64,000 nucleotides of DNA from Dyella sp. C11 (GCF_003121485.1 NZ_QAVX01000003.1:170309-234308); one strand, 5' to 3'. Shown: positions 8,410-17,238, counted from the stretch's first letter. Program-made: numbers and translations. Notes: generated by a model from the sequence alone, not told the origin.

Positions 8410-8882
8410 TGAAAAAACGCGAAACGCCGTCCGTCCTTTTTGTCTGTTTGGGAAATATTTGCCGTTCCCCGCTGGTGGAAGCCGTGGCTCGCCAGCGCTG
8501 CGAACAGGCGGGAATCGCGGTGTCGCTGGCTTCCTGCGGCACGGGCAGCTGGCATGTGGGCAAGGGCGCGGACCATCGCATGGTGCAAGCCGCCGCGGAC
8601 GCCGGCTATGACCTTGCGCCGCATCGGGCACGGCAGGTCCGCACGGCGGATTTCGACGATTTCGACTGGGTGCTGGCCATGGACCAGGACAACCTGGAAA
8701 CGCTGCAAGGCCTGAGGCGAAACCGCGGCACGGCCCCCGTGCTTTTCCTGCCCTGGGCAGGCGTGCCCAGGCCGGATGAATTCCCTGATCCCTACTACGG
8801 CGACGCTGCGGGCTTCAGTCGCGCGGTGGCGCTGGCCGAGGCCGGTGTGGATGGCCTGATCGCACGCCTGCGGCAACCCTGA
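8409..8882 (+). CDS. Low-molecular-weight protein tyrosine phosphatase
   Basis: 157 aa from ATG 8409. The P-loop VCLGNICRSP gives the CX5R signature (Cys and Arg) at the N-terminus, and the general-acid aspartate is in FPDPYYG near the C-terminus. These cytosolic enzymes dephosphorylate tyrosine, often on capsule or exopolysaccharide kinases, but some act on arginine phosphate or small molecules; no Wzc-like kinase is nearby. uvrC begins 18 bases after the stop, suggesting co-transcription of phosphatase, uvrC and perhaps pgsA. Confidence 0.9.
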   Translation: MKKRETPSVLFVCLGNICRSPLVEAVARQRCEQAGIAVSLASCGTGSWHVGKGADHRMVQAAADAGYDLAPHRARQVRTADFDDFDWVLAMDQDNLETLQGLRRNRGTAPVLFLPWAGVPRPDEFPDPYYGDAAGFSRAVALAEAGVDGLIARLRQP

Positions 8883-8899
8883 GCGGATAGAATCACGCG

Positions 8900-10729
8900 A
8901 TGCAGTCCACACCGCCGCCGCAAGCCTTCGACGGCAAGGCTTTCGTCAAAACCCTCACTACGTCACCGGGCGTCTATCGTTATTTCGACGAAGACGGCGA
9001 CCTGCTGTACGTGGGCAAGGCAGGGAGCCTGAAGAAGCGCGTCGGCAGCTATTTCCTCAAGCCGCGGATGGAACCCCGCATCGCGGCGATGGTGTCGCAG
9101 ATTGCGCGCGTGGAAATCACGGTGACGCGCACCGAGGGCGAGGCGCTGCTGCTGGAATCGCAGCTGATCAAGTCGCTGAAGCCGCGCTACAACATCCTGC
9201 TGCGCGACGACAAAAGTTATCCGTACATCTATCTGTCGGGTGGCGAGGACTATCCGCGGCTCGCGTTCCATCGCGGTGCCCGCAACATGCCGGGGCGCTA
9301 CTTCGGACCCTATCCAAGCACGTTTGCCGTGCGCGAAAGCCTCAACCTGATGCAGAAGCTGTTCAAGGTGCGCCAGTGCGAGGACAGCTACTTCAAGAAC
9401 CGTTCGCGTCCCTGCCTGCAGCACCAGATCGGTCGCTGCACGGCGCCTTGCGTGCAGCTCATCACGGTCGATGACTATCGCAACGACGTGCGTCACGTGG
9501 AGATGTTCCTTGAGGGACGCAGCAGCGCCGTGATCGACGAACTGGCCGGTCAAATGGAACAGGCCAGCAAAGGGCTGGAATTCGAGCGTGCCGCGTCGTT
9601 TCGTGATCAGGTCGCGGCCCTGCGCAAGCTGCAGGCCGAGCACCACGTGCAGGGCGCCAGCGCGGACATGGACGTGCTGGCGTGCCGCATCGAGGCGGGC
9701 ATGGCCTGCGTCAGCGTGCTGTTTTTCCGCAACGGCATCAGCCTGGGTACGCGCGATTTCTTTCCGCGCCTGCCGCTGGATGCCGAGCCGTCCGATGTGC
9801 TCGAACAATTCATCGCGCAGTACTACCTGGATCGCCCCGTACCGCGTGAACTGATCCTGGGCGACGCCTTGCCCAGCCAACAGATCCTGGGCGAGATGCT
9901 GGCGCAGCAGTCGGGGCACGCCGTGGAGCTGAAGTCCAGCGTGCGCGGCGAACGTGCACGCTTCCTGCAAATGGCGGAGCGCAACGCGCAAGCATCGCTG
10001 ACCGCCAAGCTGGCCAGCCGCCAGACGCTCGGTGCGCGCTTTGACGATCTGCAGAAGCTGCTGGAACTGGACGAGCCGCCGCGTCGCATCGAGTGCTTCG
10101 ACATCAGTCACACGCAAGGCGAGCTGACCGTGGCGTCGTGCGTGGTGTTCGGTCCCGAAGGTCCGGAGAAATCGCACTATCGACGCTTCAACATTACGGG
10201 CATTACCCCGGGCGACGATTACGCGGCCATGCACCAGGCGCTGGTGCGCCGCTTCCGCAAGGTGGCCGAGGGTGAGGGCGCCAAGCCCGACGTGCTGCTG
10301 ATCGACGGCGGCAGCGGGCAGGTGGCGCAGGCCCTGGATGTGCTTCGCGAATTGGGCGTTACCGGCATCGAGGTGGTGGGCGTGGCCAAGGGGCCGGGGC
10401 GCCGCGCGGGCGAGGAAACCCTGGTGTTGGCCGATTCCGGGCGCAACCTGCATCCCGGTCCGTCCTCACCAGCCCTGCATCTTGTCGCTGCCGTGCGCGA
10501 CGAAGCGCATCGCTTTGCCATCACCGGCCACCGCAAACGGCGTGAGAAAGCGCGCGAACGCAGCGTGCTTGAGGATGTGCAGGGTGTCGGCGCGCGGCGC
10601 CGGTCGGCCCTGCTCAAGGCCTTTGGCGGCCTGGCGGGCGTCGAGGCGGCGGGCGTGGAGGAACTTACCCGCGTCAAAGGTATCGATCGTGGGCTGGCCG
10701 AGCGCATTTATGCAGCACTGCACGGCTAA
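8900..10729 (+). CDS. uvrC: Excinuclease ABC subunit C
   Basis: 609 aa. The N-terminal GIY-YIG nuclease (SPGVYRYF..GDLLYVGKA, residues about 22-100) makes the 3' incision. A cysteine cluster (CLQHQIGRCTAPC) and a UVR/UvrB-interaction helix near 205-240 follow, then the RNase H-like 5' nuclease (ECFDISHTQGE, LLIDGGSGQ) and C-terminal tandem helix-hairpin-helix (LEDVQGVGARRRSALLKAFG). Length and domain order match the family. uvrC followed by pgsA and a glycine tRNA is the same order as in E. coli. Confidence 0.97.
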   Translation: MQSTPPPQAFDGKAFVKTLTTSPGVYRYFDEDGDLLYVGKAGSLKKRVGSYFLKPRMEPRIAAMVSQIARVEITVTRTEGEALLLESQLIKSLKPRYNILLRDDKSYPYIYLSGGEDYPRLAFHRGARNMPGRYFGPYPSTFAVRESLNLMQKLFKVRQCEDSYFKNRSRPCLQHQIGRCTAPCVQLITVDDYRNDVRHVEMFLEGRSSAVIDELAGQMEQASKGLEFERAASFRDQVAALRKLQAEHHVQGASADMDVLACRIEAGMACVSVLFFRNGISLGTRDFFPRLPLDAEPSDVLEQFIAQYYLDRPVPRELILGDALPSQQILGEMLAQQSGHAVELKSSVRGERARFLQMAERNAQASLTAKLASRQTLGARFDDLQKLLELDEPPRRIECFDISHTQGELTVASCVVFGPEGPEKSHYRRFNITGITPGDDYAAMHQALVRRFRKVAEGEGAKPDVLLIDGGSGQVAQALDVLRELGVTGIEVVGVAKGPGRRAGEETLVLADSGRNLHPGPSSPALHLVAAVRDEAHRFAITGHRKRREKARERSVLEDVQGVGARRRSALLKAFGGLAGVEAAGVEELTRVKGIDRGLAERIYAALHG

Positions 10730-10822
10730 CCTGTAAGCGTCTGTCATTCCGGCCGACGCAAAAATCGCGCATGATCCAACGCGAGAGCGCTTGGCCGAAT
10801 GCTTCAAACCCGGAAAGGATTT

Positions 10823-11431
10823 ATGCACATCAACCTGCCCACCTGGCTGACCCTGTTCCGCGTCTTGCTGTTGCCGGTCATGGTGGTGGTGTTTTACTGG
10901 CAGTTCCCGGGGCACAACATTACGGCGGCCATCGTGTTCGTGCTGGCAGCCCTCACTGACTGGCTGGACGGTTACCTGGCGCGCCGCATGAATCTCACCT
11001 CGGCGTTCGGCGCGTTTCTTGACCCGGTTGCCGACAAGCTGATGGTGGCGGTGACGCTGTTCCTGCTGGTTGAGACGCATCGTGGTGGCTGGCCGGGCAT
11101 CCTGATGGCGGTGACGGCGGCGATCATCGTCGGACGCGAAATCAGCGTATCCGCCTTGCGCGAATGGATGGCCGAGATCGGCATGCGCGCCACGGTGAAG
11201 GTGGCTTTCATCGGCAAGCTCAAGACCGTGATGCAGATGGTGGCGCTGGTGGTGCTGATCGTTCAGCACGAGAAAAGCGCCGAAGCCTTGCGCCTGTACC
11301 ACATCGGCGAGGCGCTGCTGGTTATCGCCGGCATTCTCACCATCTGGTCGGGCCTTTATTACCTCCGCGCCGCATGGCCGAGCCTGCAGGGCGACGGTTC
11401 GGGCCATCCGCTGCCGCGCAGCGACGACTGA
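10823..11431 (+). CDS. pgsA: CDP-diacylglycerol-glycerol-3-phosphate 3-phosphatidyltransferase
   Basis: 202 aa from ATG 10823, which has AAAGGA four bases upstream; ATG 10799 would add eight residues without a good site. It makes phosphatidylglycerol phosphate in the inner membrane. The CDP-alcohol phosphotransferase signature D-x2-DG-x2-AR-x8-G-x3-D-x3-D is present as DWLDGYLARRMNLTSAFG followed by AFLDPVADK. Four to five transmembrane helices are visible. The N-terminus INLPTWLTLFRVLLLP is typical of PgsA. The C-terminal ~15 residues are a polar tail longer than in E. coli. Confidence 0.94.
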   Translation: MHINLPTWLTLFRVLLLPVMVVVFYWQFPGHNITAAIVFVLAALTDWLDGYLARRMNLTSAFGAFLDPVADKLMVAVTLFLLVETHRGGWPGILMAVTAAIIVGREISVSALREWMAEIGMRATVKVAFIGKLKTVMQMVALVVLIVQHEKSAEALRLYHIGEALLVIAGILTIWSGLYYLRAAWPSLQGDGSGHPLPRSDD

Positions 11432-11451
11432 ATATTGTTTGTGACAGGTGC

Positions 11452-11479
11452 TTGACGGCAGCGCATTACCCATTACAAT
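11452..11479 (+). promoter_or_regulatory. Sigma-70 promoter of tRNA-Gly
   Basis: TTGACG (11452-11457), a 16-base spacer and TACAAT (11474-11479) form a near-consensus promoter ending 13 bases before the mature tRNA. Confidence 0.75.
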
Positions 11480-11492
11480 GCGCGACTCCGAT

Positions 11493-11568
<76 letters not shown>

Positions 11569-11600
11569 GATTCAGTGGATTGATGCATCGCAGTCCACCA

Positions 11601-11629
11601 AAAAAGCAGCCCTTGAGGCTGCTTTTTTT
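11601..11629. terminator. Rho-independent terminator after tRNA-Gly
   Basis: GCAGCC/GGCTGC stem with loop CTTGA is flanked by AAAAA and TTTTTTT, so it is strong on the plus strand and potentially bidirectional. Confidence 0.88.
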
Positions 11630-11720
11630 ATGGCCGCAACGATAGCGCGCGAGCCATGTAAGGTTTTTGGCGCGCCAAGGGACTCTACCGACGAACCTGC
11701 TCACGAAAGGAGATCGTCCC

Positions 11721-12455
11721 ATGGCAGTCGTGTTCGAGAGTCCCGCCCTCGTCGTGTCGACGAGCAGAGTCGCCTACTGGTGCATGGAAGGCTTGCGCGT
11801 CTGGCGGCGTTATCCGCTGCGCCTGTTTCTGCTTTGCCTCGCGCCGATGGTGCTTGAGGCCCTGTTGCAGCTTATTCCCCTTGTAGGCGTGGCCTTGTCC
11901 AAGGTCTTTCCGTTGCTGCTGAGCTTCGGTGTCTTCCAGGGTTTGGTGGCTGCGGAAGCGTCGGGCGTATTGCGATGGAGCAGTCCGTTCAGCACCTGGC
12001 AGCACGGTTATCGTTGGCGTGCGCTGGGATTGGCGCTGCTGTGCGGCCCCCTGGTTTTTGGCGTGCAGCAAGGCGTGGCAGCAGCCGTTTATGGCTGGCC
12101 CGCGGTGGACGCCGTCCTGCTCGGCCATATGTCGGCGCACCCTGAGCTCGCCAATCGCCTGTTCATCTGCCTGCTCATTTTGCCGGGTACACCCGTGGCC
12201 ATATGGCTGGCGCTGGCCCCGATGTTCGTGATGTTCCGTGGAGCCACGCCCTGGCAGGCCATGCGGAGCAGCGTGGCCGTCATGCTTCGATCGCCGGGTG
12301 CATTCGCCACCTATGCGTTGATCCAATTGTTGCTCATGGCCGGCCTTTTGCTGATTCCCTGGGGCATGCTTTTGTTGCTTGCCTTGCTGCCGTGGATGAG
12401 CGCGTGTTGGCTGGTGATATGGAAAGACATCGACAAGGGCGAAGGAACGCCGTGA
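11721..12455 (+). CDS. Multi-pass inner-membrane protein of unknown function, first gene of a sigma-factor operon
   Basis: 244 aa from ATG 11721 with AAGGAGA seven bases upstream; the frame continues 18 codons upstream without a ribosome site. Five or six hydrophobic helices are visible (around residues 30-75, 95-115, 145-180 and 205-232). An N-terminal amphipathic segment (SRVAYWCMEGLRVWRRYP) precedes the first helix and resembles the start of BPSS1780-like membrane proteins, but I am not sure of that family. The ECF sigma gene starts four bases after its stop, so it is probably translated from the same message and may sense or transmit an envelope signal. Confidence 0.65.
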   Translation: MAVVFESPALVVSTSRVAYWCMEGLRVWRRYPLRLFLLCLAPMVLEALLQLIPLVGVALSKVFPLLLSFGVFQGLVAAEASGVLRWSSPFSTWQHGYRWRALGLALLCGPLVFGVQQGVAAAVYGWPAVDAVLLGHMSAHPELANRLFICLLILPGTPVAIWLALAPMFVMFRGATPWQAMRSSVAVMLRSPGAFATYALIQLLLMAGLLLIPWGMLLLLALLPWMSACWLVIWKDIDKGEGTP

Positions 12456-12459
12456 TTCG

Positions 12460-12969
12460 ATGACTGGGGACGCGGGGCAACACAAGAACTTCAACGAGGT
12501 GCTGCGCGAGCATGCGGGGCTGCTATCGCGCATTGCCGCCAGCTACGAAGCGGACCTGGCGCTGCGCGATGACCTCTTGCAGGACATGGCGCTGGCGCTG
12601 TGGCGAGCCCTGCCGGGATGGCGAGGGGAGGCGCCGTTGCGGGCCTTCGTGGCACGTGTGGCGCACAACCGTGGCGCGACGCATGTCGTGGGTCAGATGC
12701 GCCGGCCGACGGGCAGTGCATTGAACGACGACTGGGTGGAACCGCGTCACGGCCCCGAGGGACATGCGGAACTCGAAGAACGTCGCGTGCGTCTGCAGGA
12801 CGCGGTGAGGCGCCTGCCACTGTCCCTGCGGCAAGCCGTGACCTTGGCTCTTGAAGGTTTCAGTCACGCCGAGATCGCGGATGCGCTCGGCATCACCACC
12901 AATAGCGTCGGCGTGCGGCTCAACCGCGCAAAAAGTGCCTTGAAAACGGCACTGGGAGAACAGGCGTGA
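12460..12969 (+). CDS. ECF-type RNA polymerase sigma factor
   Basis: 169 aa with sigma region 2 (NEVLREHAGLLSRIAASY.., DDLLQDMALALWRALP, then W.GEAPLRAFVARVAHN, residues about 12-70) and region 4 (LPLSLRQAVTLALEGFSHAE.IADALG, VGVRLNRAKSALK, about 110-165) separated by a short linker; regions 1 and 3 are absent, as in ECF (group 4) sigmas. It is flanked by two membrane-protein genes and its stop overlaps the next start by four bases (GTGA), the typical coupling of ECF sigma and anti-sigma genes. Target promoters are not identifiable here. Confidence 0.85.
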   Translation: MTGDAGQHKNFNEVLREHAGLLSRIAASYEADLALRDDLLQDMALALWRALPGWRGEAPLRAFVARVAHNRGATHVVGQMRRPTGSALNDDWVEPRHGPEGHAELEERRVRLQDAVRRLPLSLRQAVTLALEGFSHAEIADALGITTNSVGVRLNRAKSALKTALGEQA

Positions 12970-13550
12970 GCGACCAAGGCAATGACTGGTCCCAATGGGG
13001 CGAGCTATGGCGAGAGCAGCCCGAAGTGGATGTCGCGCGCCTGCAGCGGACCGCGTCGAGGAAGTTGTGGCGCATGCGCACGTTGGTGACGCTGGAAATC
13101 GCGGGCTCAATCGTTGCCTGCGCGCAGTGCGTGCGACTGGCTATGCTTACGACGGGGCGTTGGCATCTATGGAGTATGGCCTCGCTGGTGTTCGTGCTCG
13201 CGCTTCAATGGCTATACCTGCACGTGCGCCGAGGCACCTGGCGGGCCTCGGGCGACGATGTCCACAGCCTGTTGAAGCTCACGCTTCAACGCGCGGCAGC
13301 GGGCATACGCCTGGCGAAGCTCAACATCTGGGCCACCCTGGCCTGGGTTGCCGTGAGCGTCGTGGTTGGCCTGCCGGAACTGGAGCCTGCACGTTGGCAG
13401 GCAGATCCCAGGCTCAAGTCGATGCTGGTGCTGCAAGTGGCAGTAAACGCGCCGCTGATGGTTGGAATCTTCGCGTTCTACTTCTGGTACATCAGGCGTC
13501 AGCGTGCGCGCATCGTGCGAATTCATGATCTGCTGAAGCCGGATGTCTAG
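12966..13550 (+). CDS. Membrane protein overlapping the ECF sigma gene; candidate anti-sigma factor
   Basis: 194 aa from GTG 12966, sharing GTGA with the sigma stop. A ~40-residue cytoplasmic N-terminus rich in Trp/Arg (DWSQWGELWREQPEVDVARL) precedes about four helices (near residues 43-60, 65-82, 118-134 and 155-172) and a basic C-terminus (YIRRQRARIVRIHDLL). There is no zinc-binding anti-sigma motif (HxxxCxxC); the only cysteines are in the first helix. By position it should be the cognate regulator of the sigma factor, with the short N-terminal segment as the sigma-binding part. This is inference from overlap and topology. Confidence 0.6.
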   Translation: MSDQGNDWSQWGELWREQPEVDVARLQRTASRKLWRMRTLVTLEIAGSIVACAQCVRLAMLTTGRWHLWSMASLVFVLALQWLYLHVRRGTWRASGDDVHSLLKLTLQRAAAGIRLAKLNIWATLAWVAVSVVVGLPELEPARWQADPRLKSMLVLQVAVNAPLMVGIFAFYFWYIRRQRARIVRIHDLLKPDV

Positions 13551-13560
13551 GCGGGCGAGC

Positions 13561-13591
13561 CGGTGTGCGGATGGTATGAACCCGCACGCCG
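13561..13591. other. Hairpin between convergent genes
   Basis: CGGTGTGCGG (13561-13570) pairs with CCGCACGCCG (13582-13591), ten pairs with one G-T, 11-base loop. It sits between the convergent sigma-operon and permease genes; no T-run on either side. Confidence 0.4.
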
Positions 13592-13600
13592 ACCTTCGTT

Positions 13601-15013
13601 TCAGTGCGTGTCCTTGCGATGCTCTATCGCCTGCTTGCGGTAGAGCGGATAGCACAGTCCCAGGCACACGAACCAGATGGGTGTGTAGATCAGGCCCTGC
13701 AGAGTGTCCTGCTTCTGCGCAAACACCCACAGCACGAACGCGAAGAACGCCAGCACGATCCAGCACATCGCCACGCCGCCGGGCATCTTGAAGATGGACG
13801 ATGCGTGACGTTCCGGGTGCAGCTTCCGGTAGCGCATGTACGCAATCATGATCAGCGACCACACGAAGATGAAGCAGATGCTGGAGATGGTGGTGACGAT
13901 GGTGAACACCTTCATTACGTCGCCTTCCTGGTAGAGCAGGAACACGCCGATGAAGAGCAGAAAGCACGAATAGGCGAGCCCGTTGGCCGGCACGTTGTTG
14001 TTGCTCAGCCTGGCGAACGGCTTGGGCCCGAGCTTGCCGGCAGACAGGCCATAGAGCATGCGCCCCGTCGAATAGATGCCGCTGTTGGCGGACGACGTCG
14101 CCGAAGTGAGCACCACGAAGTTGATCAGGCTGGCAGCGATCGGAATGCCGATCAGCATGAAGAGATTCACGAACGGGCTCTTGTCCGGCACCACCTGGTT
14201 CCACGGCGTCACGGTCATGATCACCAGCAGCGCGAGCACGTAGAACACGATGACGCGGATGGGAATGGAATTGATGGCCTTGGGCAGGGTCTTTTCCGGA
14301 TCGCGCGCCTCGGCCGACGCGGTACCCACCAGCTCGATACCGACAAAGGCGAATACCGCGATCTGGAACGCGGCAAGGAAACCCGCGCCACCATGGGGGA
14401 ACCAGCCGCCATTCGTCCAGAGATTGGATACCGCCGCCTTGGCGCCCGACGGCGACGTGAAGCCGATGGCGATCAGCACCACACCGATGGCGATGAGCGA
14501 CACGATGGCGATGATCTTGACCAGCGCGAACCAGAACTCCAGTTCGCCGAATAGTTTTACCGTCAGCAGGTTGAGGCTGAGCAGCAAAAGAATGCAGGCC
14601 GATCCGGGCAGCCACAGCGGCACGCCTGGCGCCCAGAACTGGACGTAGCCCGTGATGGCGGCGATGTCCGCGATGCCGGTGACCACCCAGCAGAACCAGT
14701 AGGTCCAGCCGGTGAAGAAGCCCGCTGCAGGGCCCAGCAAGTCGTAATTGAAATCCACGAACGACTTGTAGTGCAGGTTCGACAGCAGCAGCTCGCCCAT
14801 CGCCCGCATCATGAAGAACAACACGCTTCCGATGATGGCGTAGGCGAAGATCACCGAGGGGCCGGCGAGGCTGATGGTCTTGCCCGAGCCCATGAAGAGG
14901 CCGGTGCCAATGGCGCCGCCAATGGCGATCAGCTGCAGGTGGCGGTTGCGCAGGTTGCGCTGCAGGTGATGCTCGGGAGCGCCCGTCGTGGCGGTCGGTT
15001 CGTGGTTCTGCAT
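13601..15013 (-). CDS. cycA: D-serine/D-alanine/glycine:H+ symporter (AAT/APC family)
   Basis: 470 aa from ATG 15013, with AAGGA 11 bases upstream; GTG 15022 is only two bases from that site. Twelve-helix amino-acid permease. The stretch HLQLIAIGGAIGTGLFMGSG and the motifs AMGELLLSNL, FTGWTYWFCWVVTG, FAFVGIELVGTASAE and LTSATSSANSG are those of CycA rather than generic AAT permeases. In E. coli CycA imports glycine, D-alanine and D-serine across the inner membrane. No regulator is adjacent; the 2OG oxygenase gene upstream is on the same strand. Confidence 0.88.
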   Translation of the reverse strand: MQNHEPTATTGAPEHHLQRNLRNRHLQLIAIGGAIGTGLFMGSGKTISLAGPSVIFAYAIIGSVLFFMMRAMGELLLSNLHYKSFVDFNYDLLGPAAGFFTGWTYWFCWVVTGIADIAAITGYVQFWAPGVPLWLPGSACILLLLSLNLLTVKLFGELEFWFALVKIIAIVSLIAIGVVLIAIGFTSPSGAKAAVSNLWTNGGWFPHGGAGFLAAFQIAVFAFVGIELVGTASAEARDPEKTLPKAINSIPIRVIVFYVLALLVIMTVTPWNQVVPDKSPFVNLFMLIGIPIAASLINFVVLTSATSSANSGIYSTGRMLYGLSAGKLGPKPFARLSNNNVPANGLAYSCFLLFIGVFLLYQEGDVMKVFTIVTTISSICFIFVWSLIMIAYMRYRKLHPERHASSIFKMPGGVAMCWIVLAFFAFVLWVFAQKQDTLQGLIYTPIWFVCLGLCYPLYRKQAIEHRKDTH

Positions 15014-15080
15014 GGGCGGCACGATCCTTGGGATGGCACGAAAGGGCCATCCTATCGGATTCGCGGTGCGCCGGGAGAAG

Positions 15081-15818
15081 CTATCGCGCGTCGTGGAAAA
15101 TGATGCCCAGCATGTGCCGCTGGCCGCTGCGCACGCGACTCACACCGTGACGCATGGTGACCCGGTAGGAGCCGCGCGTGCCAGCGACGGGACGCTGATT
15201 CACCGCGAAGACAACGGCATCGCCCTGATGCAACGGAACCACTTCAGCACGCGATTGCATGCGCGGCGGTTGTTCGGTGAGCACGAACTCGCCGCCGGTG
15301 AAATCCCGCCCGGGTTCGGACAGCAGGATGGCCACCTGCAACGGGAAAACGTGTTCGCCGTAGAGATCCTGGTGCAGGCAGTTGTAGTCGCCCTCACCGT
15401 AGCGAAGCAGCAGTGGCGTGGGGCGCGTTTGCCCGGCGTCGTGGCAACGGGAGAGGAAGGAGGCGTGCGTGGCCGGATACCGGGTGTCGATGCCCATGCG
15501 GGCGTTCCAGTCGTTGGCCAGCGGGGCGAGCCGCGGATAGAGCGCCTGGCGCAGGAGCTGCACGGGAGCGGGCAGGGGATATTGGAAATACTTGTACTCG
15601 CCCATGCCGAACCCGTGACGCGCCATCACCACACGGCTTCGATACAGCGTGTCGTCACTGTAGTGATTGGCAATCTCGCGACAGGTAGGTGCATCGAGCA
15701 GGGCCGGAAGCATTGCGCTTCCTCGTGCGTGGATGTCACCTAGGACAAGGGGCCAGTCCACGGCGTCGATGCGGGACGACATGGCGTGGTCTTGCAGATC
15801 GATCGGCTGTGCATGCAT
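15081..15818 (-). CDS. 2-oxoglutarate/Fe(II)-dependent oxygenase (prolyl-hydroxylase-like)
   Basis: 245 aa from ATG 15818; ATG 15782 (MSSRIDAVDW) is an alternative and neither has a clear ribosome site. The jelly-roll iron site is visible: HQD (HxD) in YNCLHQDLYGEH, and the distal His in TMRHGVSRVRSG, followed by the Arg of RHMLGIIF that binds 2-oxoglutarate. FTGGEFVLTEQ lies between, as in P4H/SM-20-type domains. The substrate is unknown; related bacterial proteins hydroxylate proline in proteins. The gene reads toward cycA with a 67-base gap. Confidence 0.8.
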   Translation of the reverse strand: MHAQPIDLQDHAMSSRIDAVDWPLVLGDIHARGSAMLPALLDAPTCREIANHYSDDTLYRSRVVMARHGFGMGEYKYFQYPLPAPVQLLRQALYPRLAPLANDWNARMGIDTRYPATHASFLSRCHDAGQTRPTPLLLRYGEGDYNCLHQDLYGEHVFPLQVAILLSEPGRDFTGGEFVLTEQPPRMQSRAEVVPLHQGDAVVFAVNQRPVAGTRGSYRVTMRHGVSRVRSGQRHMLGIIFHDAR

Positions 15819-15912
15819 GCGCGGAGGCTTGGGTGGTGTGCGGAGCGGGTAACCAAGCTAACCAACGACGACCCGTCTCACACTCCGTTTCTTGCGCTGC
15901 ACATGGCCACCA

Positions 15913-16452
15913 TTACCAGATCAGATCGTCCGGCACTTTGAACTGGCTGTAGAACTCGTCGTCTTCGCTGGCGGGCGAGCCTTCCGTCTTCTGGCCGTGG
16001 TCGAGCACGATGATGGAGGCATCGCGTTCGCGGATTTTTTCGGCAGCCATGCGCGGCAGCAACTCGTAACCGCTGCCTGCGCGAACGATCACCAGCACGC
16101 CCTTGGCCAGTTGCGTGCGCAAGGTTTCATTCACCAGCACGCTTTGCATCGCTTCTCCGTCGGTGAAGCGATAAGTGATGTCGCCTTCGCGCTTGATCTT
16201 GTTCGCGTCGATGATCTGGCGCACCTGTGCGGCCACTTCGCGTGCCTGTGCCTGCGCATTGCGCTCGGCAGCCAGGGCGCGGTCGCGCTCGGCTTTCTCG
16301 GCCTGCAGGCGCTGGGCGTCGATCTTCTCTACCGGCTCGGAAGGGGCGGCCTTGCCCTGGCGCTGCTTGGCCTGTTCGCGGGCGATCTGGTCGACCTTGC
16401 CCTTCTTGGCGAGGCCGGCCTTGAGTAGTTGTTCCTGCAGGGGATTGCGCAT
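15913..16452 (-). CDS. DUF2058 family protein (YaiL-like)
   Basis: 179 aa from ATG 16452 (MRNPLQEQLLKAGLAKKGKV), equal to E. coli YaiL; an upstream frame to 16527 adds 25 residues foreign to the family. The N-terminal ~85 residues are a charged coiled coil (REQAKQRQ.., EKAERDRALAAERNAQA), then a globular part (ITYRFTDGEAMQSVLV) and the diagnostic C-terminus FKVPDDLIW. Function is not established; it is a soluble nucleoid/ribosome-type basic protein by composition. Confidence 0.88.
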   Translation of the reverse strand: MRNPLQEQLLKAGLAKKGKVDQIAREQAKQRQGKAAPSEPVEKIDAQRLQAEKAERDRALAAERNAQAQAREVAAQVRQIIDANKIKREGDITYRFTDGEAMQSVLVNETLRTQLAKGVLVIVRAGSGYELLPRMAAEKIRERDASIIVLDHGQKTEGSPASEDDEFYSQFKVPDDLIW

Positions 16453-16588
16453 GAGGCGACGTTCGGGAGGCGTGGTCGCCGATTGTAGCGCGCGCCTCGC
16501 CGGACGTGCCTGGCGCTCCCCGGCCATGAGACGCGACGTGGCATGATGTCCGCGACAGGGCGTCGGAGCCCGCCATCAAGGGTCTACC

Positions 16589-16981
16589 GTGATCCCGTAT
16601 TTCTCCGATCATTCAGCCAATGAACGTACCTACCTGGCCTGGGTGCGCACCGCCATCTCGGTCATGGCGTTCGGCTTCCTGCTGGAGCGCTTCGACATCT
16701 TCCTGCTGTTCACCTCGCGCGCGGCGAGCAACGCAGCCAATGCGGCCACCATGCTGCACACGCGGGCATCCCAGTGGCTGGGCCTGGGCCTGTTGTTGGT
16801 CGGCGCCTTGATGATCGTCGGTGCCACATTGCGTTTCTATCGCAATCGGCGGGCCATCGAGTCTCTGGAGTCGACGATGTATGGCGACTCCTGGGTGGCA
16901 CGGGCCATGGCGGTATTGCTGGTGCTGATGGCGATCTTCCTGACCGTGTATGTGGCGAGGCAGATTGCGGCGTTGAGTTGA
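16589..16981 (+). CDS. DUF202 membrane protein (YidH-like)
   Basis: 130 aa from GTG 16589 with AAGGG six bases upstream. The DUF202 signature ANERTYLAWVRTAISVMAFG opens the protein; three helices follow (about residues 22-40, 62-82, 103-124). E. coli YidH is an inner-membrane protein of unknown role. Its 5' region is shared with the divergent DUF2058 gene. Confidence 0.88.
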   Translation: MIPYFSDHSANERTYLAWVRTAISVMAFGFLLERFDIFLLFTSRAASNAANAATMLHTRASQWLGLGLLLVGALMIVGATLRFYRNRRAIESLESTMYGDSWVARAMAVLLVLMAIFLTVYVARQIAALS

Positions 16982-17038
16982 TGAAATTGGGCCGCTGCTG
17001 ACGGTGGGCATACCTCAGGCATTCCGCTCCGCCGGTTT

Positions 17039-17238
17039 GTCGCCCACAGGGTGGGCTCCCACAAGGAGGCGGCACGGCGCCGTCTTGGCGTTGAAGGCTG
17101 GCGCGGCCCTTGTAGGAGCGCACTTGTGCGCGACACGCACGGCCCGGTGCTCACCGATGCTGGATTGTCGCCCACAAGTGGGCTCCTACATGGGAGCCAC
17201 CACGCACCGAACATGTGGGAGCGCACCCTGTGCGCGAC
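17039..17238. repeat. Cluster of four REP-like palindromes in alternating orientation
   Basis: Four units lie in the 367-base gap between the DUF202 gene and the thiolase: 17039-17064 (GTCGCCCAC..GTGGGCTCC), 17111-17134 (TGTAGGAGCGCAC..GTGCGCGAC), 17167-17190 (GTCGCCCAC..GTGGGCTCC) and 17214-17238 (TGTGGGAGCGCAC..TGCGCGAC). Units 1 and 3 are inverted relative to 2 and 4, so they form two REPIN-like pairs. A further unit is at 32427-32451. The rest of the gap shows no gene. Confidence 0.75.

Noticed and set aside
13212-15050. 612-codon minus-strand frame overlapping the CycA permease in another phase
   Set aside because: The CycA frame has clear family motifs; the other frame is a codon-bias shadow.
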